Positions 12,520-22,440 of a DNA stretch of 64,000 nucleotides are shown here, one piece after another. Under the pieces are notes generated by a model. That model saw only the letters and a list, made by a program, of their open reading frames with translations. It was not told where the DNA came from and ran no database searches. Numbering within the stretch: position 1 is the first letter of the stretch; the number at the start of each line of letters is the position of its first letter. The stretch comes from Phascolarctos cinereus (taxonomy: Eukaryota > Chordata > Mammalia > Diprotodontia > Phascolarctidae), in assembly GCF_002099425.1 (NCBI RefSeq), contig NW_018344058.1, forward strand, positions 4,712,001-4,776,000, given 5' to 3'. The position numbers and the translations under genes are program-made.

Positions 12520-12665
12520 AGGAGGCATTGTTCATAGAATGACAGCTTTGTAACCATGTAAAACTGAGTTCAGTCTTGTCTCTGATACATACTTAAACTT
12601 TCAGTGCCCCAAGCAACTCTGTAAAACATAATTTATGGTCTAGCTGCTGATCTGTATTGGTGACC
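12520..12665 (+). mobile_element. Mar1-like tRNA-derived SINE, degraded
   Basis: 'TTCATAGAATGACAGCT' and 'GAGTTCAGTCTTGTCTCTGA' correspond to the tRNA-like head. 'CAGTGCCCCAAGCAACTCT' and 'GTCTAGCTGCTGATCTGTAT' correspond to the body and 3' end of the Mar1 type (AGxTGCxGATCTGCATTGG). Family naming is from memory. Confidence 0.6.
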
Positions 12666-13390
12666 CAAGGGACAATTTACTTGGATTATATTTTTTTCAG
12701 TTTCTGTGTAAAACAAATAAACAAAACAATGCATAACTTCACATAATATTGCTTTCAAAGTAATCCTTTGTCTGAGTAGGCAGTTGGTTACTAGAGCTCC
12801 CCTGCCAAAAAAAAAAAAAGGAAAAAGGAAAAAGAAAGAAAGAAAAAGAAAGTAAACCAAACCAAAAACCCAAATTAAAAAAAAACTGTTTCACATTCCT
12901 ACATTGGAATAGGAAGAAAATCTCAGAATGTTATGCTAATATGCTTAGCGTATTCATTGATACTTATAAAATTTTTGGTGGGAAAAAACCTCAAGATTCA
13001 ATAGGTATGATTCTGAATCACAGAGATATGTAGTAGTCATTGTCATAATCTAGACTCTCAAAGGAACTTTTTTTGCATATAATATATTATAATTTTGGAA
13101 TGTGACATTTTCTAAGAATATATTACATGAACTGTGTACAAAAAATGGATTCAGCAAACATTTTAAATTTACTCCTAATAATTTTATAGCTCTTTAATAG
13201 AACTTTTTTTGGCCTACATTGACCAACTCAATTCAGTGTTTATGCAAAATATTTGCATCAGGTAATTTGTAGTAAGAGTCCAGGGTAGTCATTATGGTTT
13301 GCTCTATGTAACTTTTTTAGTTACCTGTTTGTAAGACCTTGAAATACTTCTGGCTGTATGTTATGTGTAAGCAATCCAAATCAACATACA
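12666..13390. other. unassigned stretch with A-rich run
   Basis: An A-rich and AAAG-rich run at 12807-12880 may be a retroposon tail. The rest shows no recognisable family or coding signal. Confidence 0.4.
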
Positions 13391-13585
13391 CCTCCCTAGT
13401 GCTGGTCTCAGTCATCATCTGATAGGAGTCTCAGGCCTTAGCAGTAGTAGCTTCCACAGCTACCATCCTGGCTGCTCTAGTGCAATCCAGCGGAAACTGT
13501 TGCTATCCCATAGATGCCTGGATGGTGATCAGCAAATCTGAATCTGACAGTAGCCACTGATTGCCTACCCTCCATATATATCACT
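13391..13585 (+). repeat. 195-base direct repeat, copy 1
   Basis: It begins CCTCCCTAGTGCTGGTCTCA and ends TCCATATATATCACT. The same 195 bases recur at 14328-14522 in the same orientation, with about ten substitutions and no indels by my alignment. Sequence outside both borders differs, so the duplication has sharp edges. The element type is unknown. It could be part of an LTR-type or composite repeat, or a local duplication. Confidence 0.9.
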
Positions 13586-14327
13586 GTCTGCAGAAAGGCA
13601 GCTTGTCACTATATTAATTATCCTGTGAGGGAGTGCAATATCTGCATTATCCATGAGGGAGTGTGCTCTTTGAGCCAGGAGCCCAATAGCTATGTCAGTT
13701 CCTCTCTAACTTACAAATGATAGCTTTCCTAAAAGTTGCAGTAGCCCCATTTGCCACCAGAGGGCACTCAGTTCAGCTTGCAAGTGCTTTAACTGTTTCC
13801 CCACTTTTGGCCATTTTGGAGTTACCTAGAAGGTAACATAGAATATTATTCAAAGCATTTTAGAAAATACAAATTTTAACACTCTGAAACTCTCACCCCA
13901 TATCTAGGTTGTCCTCTTGTGACAGATCTTTGCATTCACAGGACTCAGATATTCAACACACTATGGTATCAATTTATTGAACTTAGCAAAAATGAAAGGA
14001 ATAATTTAAATGTGCTTAAAGGGAGCCGTCTACCTCCATTATCTCATAAACCTTCTCCTAATTACCCTTTCAGCTCTTCAGAAGTGGTAGAAGGAAATTC
14101 TTAAACCACTCATATCTGCCACTTACTTAAAAGGAATGTGGGAAGAGGTCTATGACTTTAATTTCAGTTCCAGGACACAGCATATGATGAGGGAAAGCTG
14201 GGGGAAAGCAGTAGGGAAAAAAATCTAATTTCCCTTCCTTGCTCACCAGCTGATGGTATTCTCTGGCCTCCAGAGTTGGAGTCCTCTCTCTTTGTGCTCT
14301 GGTTCCAGTACCGCTTCAAGGTCTCAG
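13586..14327. other. sequence between the direct repeats, unclassified
   Basis: No coding signal. It includes a CTCF-like motif and a possible polyadenylation-like 'CAATTTATTGAACTTA' region at about 13970. It may be the inside of a repeat element whose family I do not recognise. Confidence 0.35.
13752..13768 (+). promoter_or_regulatory. CTCF-like binding motif
   Basis: TGCCACCAGAGGGCACT fits the CTCF core (GCCACCAGRGGGCRCT) at nearly every strong position. It lies between the two 195-base direct repeats. Binding is inferred from motif only. Confidence 0.55.
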
Positions 14328-14522
14328 CCTCCCTAGTGCTGGTCTCAGTCATCATCTGATACGAGTCTCAGACCTTAGCAGTAGTAGCTTCCACAGCTAC
14401 CATCCTGGCTGCTCTAGTGCAATCCAGTGGAAGCTGTTGCAAACCTATAGATACCTGGATGGTGATAAGCAAATCTGAATCTAACAGTAGCCACTGATTG
14501 CCTACCCTCCATATATATCACT
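14328..14522 (+). repeat. 195-base direct repeat, copy 2
   Basis: Second copy of the 13391-13585 unit, about 95 percent identical by eye, 937 bases downstream in the same orientation. Immediately after it, TATAGTGATA repeats the preceding TATCACTATA in reverse, a small perfect palindrome at the border. Confidence 0.9.
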
Positions 14523-16829
14523 ATATAGTGATAAGGGCGTCAAAATCTCAAGAGCAATATAAAGAAGTGACTCAATTCCACAGATCTATATACATATCTC
14601 ATATTACCCTCTAGCCTATCATACAGCTGCCTAATGTAGGGCAGTTTTAAGGCAGCAAATCTTTCCCTGTTCTTTCTCTTTCCTAGAGAGAACTGGGGCA
14701 TTTTACCTTTCAGTGTCTCTCAAATTCTGTTTCCCTTTGTGGAGATTCCTAGGGACCTTAAAGATTAAAAAGCAATACATAAGTACCCACTAAATGTATA
14801 TATAGCCTGATAATCAAGCAGTGTAATTAATACATATATGTATATTAATACATGTAGTATATATGTGTGTATATGATATATACATATATGTATATATAGA
14901 TCTTGGTCATGTGCTAAAAATGGAAAAAGAATCGGGCCCAGAACTAAATGGGTTGTATTGCTTTTGGAAAACTTCATAGCTCCTTTGATGATCCCAAACT
15001 TCTCCCTAAAAAAGAGGCCCATCTTTTTTAAATACCCGTATTCTACTGGCTCATTGCATATCTCTAAGTCATGGAATTTTACCATTCTGAATAATTTAAA
15101 ATAGTACTGGTCATGGGACAATGATGAGGTGTTTGGTGTATGTGAGCAGATTGCGACAAATAAAAAGAACTAAGAAAAGAACAGAAGTAAAATATATCTG
15201 ATCAAAGAAATTATGATTAAAAAGGAAGACGGGATGCAGGGATAACTGATGTAACAAGGATAACTGATGGCCAGCTAATGTTCTTGACTAGTATAATTAC
15301 AATGTAGAGAAAGCAACCATGACCATGAGCACTTTAGGTAAAAGCATACTTTGGGAGATTGTTGACAAAGAGTCACATAGGATAGATAGGGATGGATGAG
15401 CTGTGACCTGAAATGCTGGAGGGAACTTTGCCATCGATGAGTATCTATTACAGTATTTGTCCAGTTTTGTCTGTTTACAAGAAACACAATTTCTGAAACA
15501 ATTACATTTCTAATGTACAATTCTAAATGGTGATAGTTAGTCTGACCTTTAAGGTATTTTCCCAAGGTTCCTCCTAGCTCCATGGTAATCTGTGCATCAC
15601 TGACCAGGTTGACTTCTACTTAATTCATTAATTTATTTGAAATGGTGAAAAGAATGTCCTTTCCAGTGATGATAGAAATATCTTTTGTGTCTCTAAGCAT
15701 GATTTCAGCTCATCCAGTTTGACATTCTATGCTCAGTCTAAAAATCTGCTGACATATAATGACATAATTTGCAATGCAAATTTAGTAACTTCTACCTATT
15801 TATTCTTTCTGACCTAGTCCATTACAAAGGCTTCACTTTTAATGTGGATACTTTGCTATTATATATGTATATATACATGTCAGTATCTTACATTTGAATT
15901 TTTAATTGAAAAAATAAAATTTACTTATAGAACATATCTAGGGTTCAAAGACTGTACACTGTTCCCAAATTAGGTATCTTCTTTTATAAATGAAAGCCTT
16001 CTGTGACTATAGGAAAGCATATTAATTTTGAAACATATTGATCATGAGTAATATTAGAAAAATATTTTTGGTAGGAGTAGGCACAATTTAAGAACATATA
16101 TATCAGTATTGAATATGTTTTTCAAAGGAGGACAGAGGGAAGGAAAAGCTCATTGCATACTGTCATCTTAAAAAAAACAAAAAACCCAAAAAACTCAAAT
16201 CTTGTTAATACTTACATTTTTCCAAAGCAATATGATTTCCCTGGAGATTTTTTCAATTTAAATTTTTTCCATCAACAACCTTTTACAATGAATATACCAA
16301 CTGGCTTCCAGCTGTCATCTTAAGTCTCAAAAGAATGTATTTTGATTATAAAACTGGATTGACAGGAATTTAAGAAAAGAGACTTCAAAAAGCCAAAGAA
16401 CTGCTATATTCCATTGTTCTCATGAATTCCTTCAATTGATGGCATAAAGAAGGGCTAATATTGAAAAGATGATTTCATGAGAAATAAGCCAGAGTAAATA
16501 GAATGTCTCCCTCTTCTTTCAAAAATGATACACTAGAATAGAAACATATTTGAATTATGCCATGTAGCCATGAAAATTAATAATCATTTTATATTGCATT
16601 TGTAAAATGCCTTTTATTTTCTCTAAACAGTCTTGTATTATCTTTTGTCATAAAATTACTCCTTCAAAATGCTTTTAAATATGGGGTTTTTGGCCAATGA
16701 AAACACTCCTCTGTGCTAACCAGGATGATATTAGCCTCAAATTTATAAATAGGGAAACCAAGTCACAGAGAATTTAAATTCAGGGAAGGATAGCTAACAT
16801 ACTGAATGGCAGATCAAAAAAGATTCACC
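14523..16829. other. no recognised element (2.3 kb)
   Basis: It contains a TA/TG-rich low-complexity patch at 14820-14900 and short A-rich runs near 16170. I could not tie the rest to any repeat family or find an exon. Diverged L2 or L1 pieces could be hidden here. Confidence 0.4.
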
Positions 16830-17095
16830 TATGGACTTAAACAATGGGCCAAAGTCAATGAGAAATTTAATAAATTGAAATATAAAATTTTATACTTGGG
16901 GATAAAAAATTAACTGCACAAGTATAGGATGGAAACAGTTTGGCTAAACCACAGGTTGCATGAAAATATCCTGGGTATTTTAGTGAGTTGCAAGCTCAAT
17001 ATGGGCCAATGGTAACATGACAGTCAAAAAAGTGAGTGCTATCTTAGGATGCTTTCACCAAAGCACAGTGCCCAGAACAAGAGACATCGGTCTTA
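16830..17095 (+). mobile_element. L3/CR1-clade LINE fragment, sense
   Basis: The sense strand carries the region after the CR1 RT active site. 'ATTTTATACTTGGGGATAA' corresponds to KCKVLHLG. Next comes 'CACAAGTATAGGATGG', then a block for DLGxLVDxxLNMSQQC in degraded form (TGGGTATTTTAGTGAGTTGC, AAGCTCAATATGGGCCAA), and 'GTCAAAAAAGTGAGTGCTAT' for AKKANxI. Old copy. Confidence 0.7.
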
Positions 17096-17680
17096 CTCTC
17101 TACAAAGATGTGGAGGTGGGAGACAGAAAGTCATGTATGGAGAAGAGCAAGCAGGCCTTTTTGTCTGGAATGTAGACTATGTGAGAGGGAGAAATAGGAA
17201 ATAAGTTCAGAAACATAGGTTGAAGCCAGATTGTAAGCGCCAAACCCTAGTTATATTTGGAAACAGCTACAGTCTCTTGGGGAGAATGGGCCCCTTCAGC
17301 CTTTGTGAATATTTTTCTGTTCCTTCCTGAGGAGTGTGATCAGATGTATCAGACACCTAAAAACTGTGCCTGCATTTCTATTCACTTCTAAAAATGGAAG
17401 TTAGAGCTGTCACTGGTTGTACCTAACTGAAGTTCTAGGAGCAGTCAGCCAAAGAACAAGGATCACCAATACTAACAAAGGGAGTCCGCTTGGGATGCAA
17501 GAGTATCCATATGAAGCTGTCTGATGCTTATATGACATCTCCGTATTGAGGTTTTGCCTTCCCCCAGGACAGCCACTGCAGCAGAGGCTTGAGGTCCCTA
17601 GCATTTGAGCCTAAACTCTTAATGTCAATAACTTCTACCCTTGGTCCTTAGATTCACCCTGTGGAGTATACAAAGTCCAT
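17096..17680. other. unassigned stretch
   Basis: Nothing clearly recognised. The first 100 bases may be a further degraded L3 tail (CCCAGAACAAGAGACAT resembles the 'GTCCAGAACxAGGGAGGT' block of L3). Confidence 0.35.
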
Positions 17681-18118
17681 TTTCTCTTCAGTCATGTCCA
17701 ACTCTTTGTGACTCCATGGACCACAGAACTTGAGGCCTTCTATCCTCTACTATCTCTCAAAGTCTGTCCAAGTTCATATTCATTGTTTACATGATACTAT
17801 CTATTCATCTCGTCTTCTGCCATCTCCTTTTTCTTTTGCCTTCAATCTTTCCCAACATCAGGGTCTTTTCCAATGAGTACCATCTTTTCATTATGTGGCT
17901 AAAGTAGTTAAGCTTCAGCTTCAGTATTTGACCTTCCAGGGAATAGCCAGAATTAATTTATTTAAATATTGACTAATTTGACTTCCTTGCTGTCCAAGGG
18001 ACTCTCAAAAGTAGTCTCCACAATTCAAAAGTGTTGCTTTTGAGGCATTCAGCTTTCCTTATAGTCCAACTCTCACAGTCTTATATTGCCACTGGAAAAA
18101 CCATAGCTTTGACTATAT
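17681..18118 (-). mobile_element. RTE-clade (BovB-like) LINE 3' region, antisense
   Basis: It starts with 'CAGTCATGTCCAACTCTTTG', the reverse of the 3' tail shared by BovB-like RTE LINEs. It continues into the C-terminal ORF region and ends with 'AACCATAGCTTTGACTATAT', the antisense of a block well known in BovB. The tail is the same one found on the RTE-tailed SINEs at 29449, 42083 and 49473. Confidence 0.8.
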
Positions 18119-18324
18119 GGACCTTTGTCATTTCTCCTTCCACAATATCTCACCTATCTTACCCCTTCTCTTGATCACACAAGCCACCATCATCTCCCAT
18201 CTGAACTACTGCAGTCGTTTTTTCTTGGCTCTCTCTGCTCCTCCAATCCATCCTCCACAGCTGCCAAGGAGATTCTCTTTAAGCATAAATCACTCCTGTA
18301 CTCAATATAATCTAATTAAGATTA
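18119..18324 (+). mobile_element. L2 LINE fragment, left part
   Basis: Sense L2 3' region. 'CATCTGAACTACTGCAGTC' and 'CCAATCCATCCTCCACAGCT' match the L2 block read as dyCN...HsaPplhP. It is interrupted by the SINE at 18325 and continues at 18551. Confidence 0.75.
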
Positions 18325-18550
18325 GAAAAGGTAGGGTTGCATAGTAGATAGGGATAGTACCTTGGGGCCAGGAACACCTAAATCCAAGTCCTACGTCTTA
18401 CATATGCTGGCTGTGTGACCTTAGGCAATTCGTTTAACATCTCGGTCCTCTAGTCAACTCTCTAAGATTATAATTCGCTTTCATCTTGATAGCCAGTGTT
18501 GGCACAGGGAGTTTCCTCATCTAGGTTTTCCTTATACCAATGACATTGTT
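18325..18550 (+). mobile_element. Mar1-like tRNA-derived SINE
   Basis: A tRNA-like head ('GCATAGTAGATAGGGATAGT', 'CCTAAATCCAAGTCCTACG'). A core follows ('GGCTGTGTGACCTTAGGCAA', 'TTAACATCTCGGTCCTC'). The Mar1-type end is 'GGGAGTTTCCTCATCTAGG' and 'CCTTATACCAATGACAT'. It sits inside an L2 copy that resumes afterwards. Confidence 0.8.
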
Positions 18551-18990
18551 GGCCTAACCTCCTTTCCAGTGTCATTATAAGGTAAGTATTTCCCATCTTG
18601 TACTCTATGGTCTGGTCAGCCTGGCCATCTTGCTATTTCTCACACATGCCACCCCATCTCCCACTTTCATGCCTTCACACTATGTATTAGCTGCTCATGT
18701 TTGGAATGCTTCCTCTCCTCACTTCCCTCTCTTGGATTCCCTTCCTTCAAGCTTCAAGTTCATACTACCTTTTAAATAAAGCTTTTTCTAATCCCTCTAG
18801 CTGTTAATACTCTCCCTTCAAAAACTAACTTGCATTTATTTTGTTTATATTTATATATGTTAATATTGAGAGAGAATGTAAGTTCCTTGAGGGCAAACAT
18901 TTTTTCATTTTCGTTTTTGCTTCTATAGTGCCAGGTACAAAAAAACAGTAAATGTTTGTTGATTGATTAATTCATTGTTGATTCATTAAT
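18551..18990 (+). mobile_element. L2 LINE fragment, right part with 3' end
   Basis: Continuation of the L2 at 18119. The blocks 'TTCCTTCAAGCTTCAAGTT', 'GAATGTAAGTTCCTTGAGGG' and 'CAGTAAATGTTTGTTGATTG' come in consensus order and end in the ATTGATT-type terminal repeats. Confidence 0.8.
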
Positions 18991-19399
18991 TCATTATTCA
19001 TTAAAAACAAACAAACAAAACGAAACGCAATTACTGGACCAGAGCCAAGAACAGATCTTTATGGACTGTCACTAGGGGCCTCTATGTAGGTGGACATTGA
19101 TCAATATTTTTGGGCACATCTTTTGAATATATCTTTTCTAATTTACCTAATACCCCATATTAGATTATATGATTCTTAAGGGCAATGATCTGTTGCATGA
19201 TCTTAATACGCACTATCTTTTGAAAATGTGGGACATATAAAGTTAGGTTTAAACAGAGGTCTATGAGAAATTACAGAACAGAAAGTCTCTTATCAAATAT
19301 TTCCTTCTTGGTCTTTGTAAGATGATAATAATATGTAACATTTGTTTTTCATGTCTGTTCTTTTTCACAAAGAGCTTTACATAAGTGACTTTCTCATTT
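18991..19399. other. unassigned stretch
   Basis: A short AAAC-rich run (19001-19025). No recognised family otherwise. The end may include a degraded MIR-type tail. Confidence 0.35.
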
Positions 19400-19494
19400 T
19401 TATCTAACTAGTGATGGCAGGAGATACAATTTGAACCTAGCCCTTCTGATTCAAATCTGGAGCTCTTTCCATTGCAACCTACTACCTCTCATGA
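19400..19494 (-). mobile_element. MIR-type SINE fragment, antisense
   Basis: 'TGATGGCAGGAGATACAATT', 'TGAACCTAGCCCTTCTGATT' and 'AGCTCTTTCCATTGCAACC' are the reverse of the tRNA-like head of MIR-type SINEs. Confidence 0.6.
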
Positions 19495-20065
19495 TTTACC
19501 AACCTCATCCACTCTCATGGCTTCAATCATTACTTCTATGTGGCTGACTTCTAAAATTTTTCTTGAGCCCTAATCTCTCTGAGCTCCACTCCCACATGCA
19601 TTTGGAAATTATACTATCATCTCAAATTCAGCATGTCCAAAGCAGAATCCATTATTTTGTCCCTAAACCTACCCTTCCTATTAACTTTTCTGTTTCTGTT
19701 GGTGATACCACTTTCTTAAGTTACCCAGACTGAAGATCTTGGAGTCTCTTTGGCTCTTTTCTCTCCTTCCCCCCTCATATCCAATCAGCAGCTGAATCAT
19801 CAATTCTGCCTTTGAAATCTTTCTCTCATTCACCTCCTCTTTTCCATAGCAATTAGTCACCATAGTTAAGGTTCTTATTACCTCTGGTCTGTGCTAATAC
19901 CCTCCTAACTGGTCTTCCTGCCTCTACTCACTCTCCATTCTAATCCATTCTTCCCACTGCTATGAGAGGTTTCTTATGACACAAGTCTGATGAAATTGTT
20001 ACTTTGCTGAAAATCCTTTAGTGACTCCCTATTTCTCACCAAATAAGATCCAAACTGATAAATTC
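19495..20065 (+). mobile_element. L2 LINE fragment, left part
   Basis: Sense L2. 'TCAGCATGTCCAAAGCAGA', the 'GGTCTTCCTGCCTCTACTCA' block, 'CATTCTAATCCATTCTTCCC' and 'GTGACTCCCTATTTCTCACC' run in order. It breaks at a MIR-like insertion and resumes at 20255. A local 11-base duplication (GATAAATTCAT) marks the break. Confidence 0.8.
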
Positions 20066-20254
20066 ATATGGATAAATTCATCGGGGCTGGAAAGGAACTT
20101 AGAGAGTATCTAGTCTATTTCCCTCATTTTAAAGATATAAGAAGACTGAGGCTAAATGATTATGCAAGGCCAAACAGCTGTGGTTCTCCACTCCCGAGCT
20201 AGTTAGTCAGAATTAGGACTCAATCTGATTCTGCCTTCTCCTACTTCTGGGCCC
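20066..20254 (-). mobile_element. MIR/THER1-like SINE inserted in L2
   Basis: Antisense SINE. 'GGGGCTGGAAAGGAACTTAG', 'CTCATTTTAAAGATATAAGA', 'AGACTGAGGCTAAATGATTA' and a tRNA-like head 'AGTCAGAATTAGGACTCAA' are seen in reverse order. It splits an L2 copy. Confidence 0.75.
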
Positions 20255-20605
20255 TGGCACATACTTTTACATATTCCTAAAGTACTCTCTAGTTTAGGCC
20301 TTCTCTATCTGCTAAAATCCTTCCCTTCCTTCAAGATCCAATTTAGATGCTACCTCCTTCATGATGCCTGTCCAGATCTATGTGCCACTGTAAGCACTTT
20401 CTACCTTATTTAATTTTTCATGCCACTCTCTTGGGACTTCTATGAAGTTAACATATTCCATGTTGTAGTTTCATATGCATTTGTCTCAGTTTCCTATTAG
20501 AATTTAATCTCCTTGAGGACAACAGTTGCTCGTTTTTTGTATCTCTAGTGTCTCATTTGATGTACTATGTCATAATAGGTGTTTAATATATTTTGGTTGA
20601 CTTTG
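20255..20605 (+). mobile_element. L2 LINE fragment, right part with 3' end
   Basis: 'CTTCAAGATCCAATTTAGAT', 'CTTCATGATGCCTGTCCAGA', 'AATTTAATCTCCTTGAGGAC' and 'AGGTGTTTAATATATTTTGG' finish the L2 that began at 19495. Confidence 0.8.
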
Positions 20606-21615
20606 ATATAGGGACATTACTTTCTGCTCTGGGGCAGGAATTTCTGACACCCAGAAGAGCACCAGGACTTAGTCTTTGTGTCTCCTCACAGAGTGGCCTC
20701 TGACCTCAATGTTTTGGGTGAGAAGACATGTCACTTCTCCTCTAGTCACAGTGATCTATGGAATGATCTCACCTGAGGCCTGATTTCTTTCTGGACACTC
20801 TAGAGCAAAGTTGGATGTTCCTTCCCCAAGAAACTATACTTTAATAGTTCTTGGTTGTGTCTCAGTTCATTCCTATAAGGAACTATACAAATAAGATGAA
20901 CAAAAAGTTACATAATACTATAGATTAATAGAACTTATTCTTTTGAATACTTAAATAAATGTGCTACTGTTATGTGTGATCCTAAAAGGGATGCTATGAT
21001 ATTCATTATTAGATTCTGATAGTCATTAAAAATAAATTTAAATATGTATGCTTTATGATGACATAATTTTGAAGAAAAACTAATTGGATTTTTAAAAAAT
21101 CCAATAGTAAAATTATATAGCATACAACATAAGTATGACCCATACATGTCATGATATCATCATATAGTATTAGAGAATATCATCCCAAAATTAGTATATT
21201 TTGCAAAAAAAGACCAAAATTCTACCCATATTGGCTAAGTAAAATTAAGTGTTTGTTCCTGCATTGACCTATTGCTTACTTAACTGATCTAATGCTTTGC
21301 TTGCTTCCCTGATTGTACATTAACATAATATTGTAATATTAAGGGGAAGGAAAGAGAGAGGTCCCTATGAGACTAGTGAGTTCTCTTCAGGCAGTTTGCT
21401 AATAAGCTTTCCGGTTGGCTTATCCATTTGAAGGCTATGACACTTCTGAATGATTATTGTGCTGTGATGGACTCACAAATTTATGCCAAGAAATAGAATA
21501 CAGAATGTTTTTTCATCACTACAATTTTTGTTCTTGCAGATCTGTAAAAGGAAAGCATGTTTTCTTCTAGGTGACCATGGCTTTTTTTGTTTGAATCTAG
21601 TGTAATGCTTTTCCT
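20606..21615. other. unassigned stretch (1 kb)
   Basis: No coding signal and no clear repeat. A 'CATCATATAGTATTAGAGAAT' region and others are AT-rich. It could be old unique intron. Confidence 0.4.
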
Positions 21616-21665
21616 TTTTTTTTTTTTTGGTTTTTCTTTTTGGTGAGGTATTTGGGGTTAAGTGA
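21616..21665 (-). mobile_element. truncated SINE 3' end, antisense
   Basis: A T-run is followed by 'GGTGAGGTATTTGGGGTTAA', the reverse of the WSINE-type 3' end. It is cut off after about 35 bases. A complete copy follows at 21717, so this is a separate stub. Confidence 0.6.
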
Positions 21666-21716
21666 AGAGAGGAAGGGTTGAGATGTCCAACACTTTATTC
21701 TTATTTATTTATTTTT

Positions 21717-21854
21717 AGGTGAGGCAATTGAGGTTAAGTGACTTGTCCAAAGTCATACAGCTAGTGAGTGTTATGTGTCTGAAGCTGGATTTGAATTCAG
21801 GTCCTCCTGACTCCAGAGCTGGTGCTCTATCCATTACACTACCTAGCTGCCCCT
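21717..21854 (-). mobile_element. WSINE-type tRNA-derived SINE, antisense, near complete
   Basis: Reverse of a tRNA-headed marsupial SINE. From left to right: T-rich tail, 'GGTGAGGCAATTGAGGTTAA', 'GACTTGTCCAAAGTCATACA', 'GATTTGAATTCAGGTCCTCC' (B box region) and 'ATCCATTACACTACCTAGCT', ending GCCCC. The family name is from memory. Confidence 0.85.
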
Positions 21855-21949
21855 TGTAATGCTTTTCCTACAGTGAATTCATAGATATAAACAGAAAGAA
21901 AGAGACAATTTATAATCGTTAATCCTGACTGACATGGAGCTATTTTCAT

Positions 21950-22440
21950 TTTAAAATGGGCTTTCAGTCAGTCAGTTATATAATTATATACAGTCATCAA
22001 TACTCATTGATTCCAAAGAGTGTTGTGCTCTTTAACCACAATTTGTAATATTGTTTGGAGTTACATTGTGCTTTCCACCCCTACGCACAGCCACCACCCC
22101 TCCGTTAACAAACAATTTAGGAGAGTGATCACATTCATGAAAACCCAAACATGCTCATGGTACATCCCACTCCCTATAAATAGAAAATGTCAGCCAAACA
22201 GCAAGAAACCCAGGGCCTTTGCATATAATGGTGGATCTTATTATCAGCCAATTACCTCAGCTCTTTGTTTATAACTTCCAGTATCTTTCATGTTGGGTGT
22301 AATTAAATATAAGCAAGACATTTAGAAGAGAGCATAATCTTGAAAGACAAAATGCAGATCTCTAAGTCTCTTTCCTGTCACTGATGGCAATTAGCTTCAC
22401 ACTACTGGGCTTTAAATTTCCTGACTGTTTAATATATTTT
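21950..22440. promoter_or_regulatory. candidate conserved noncoding element / enhancer
   Basis: A repeat-free block dense in recognisable factor motifs. These are AACCACAA (RUNX) at 22034, CACCCCTCC (KLF/GLI-like) near 22094, a perfect MEF2 box CTATAAATAG at 22174-22183, TTTGCATAT (octamer-like) at 22218, TTATCAGCCAATTA (GATA and homeobox-like) near 22240 and CTTTGTTTATAA (SOX/FOX-like) at 22262. It lies in CCDC148 intronic territory. Conservation is not tested here. The call rests on the lack of repeats and the motif density. Confidence 0.45.
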
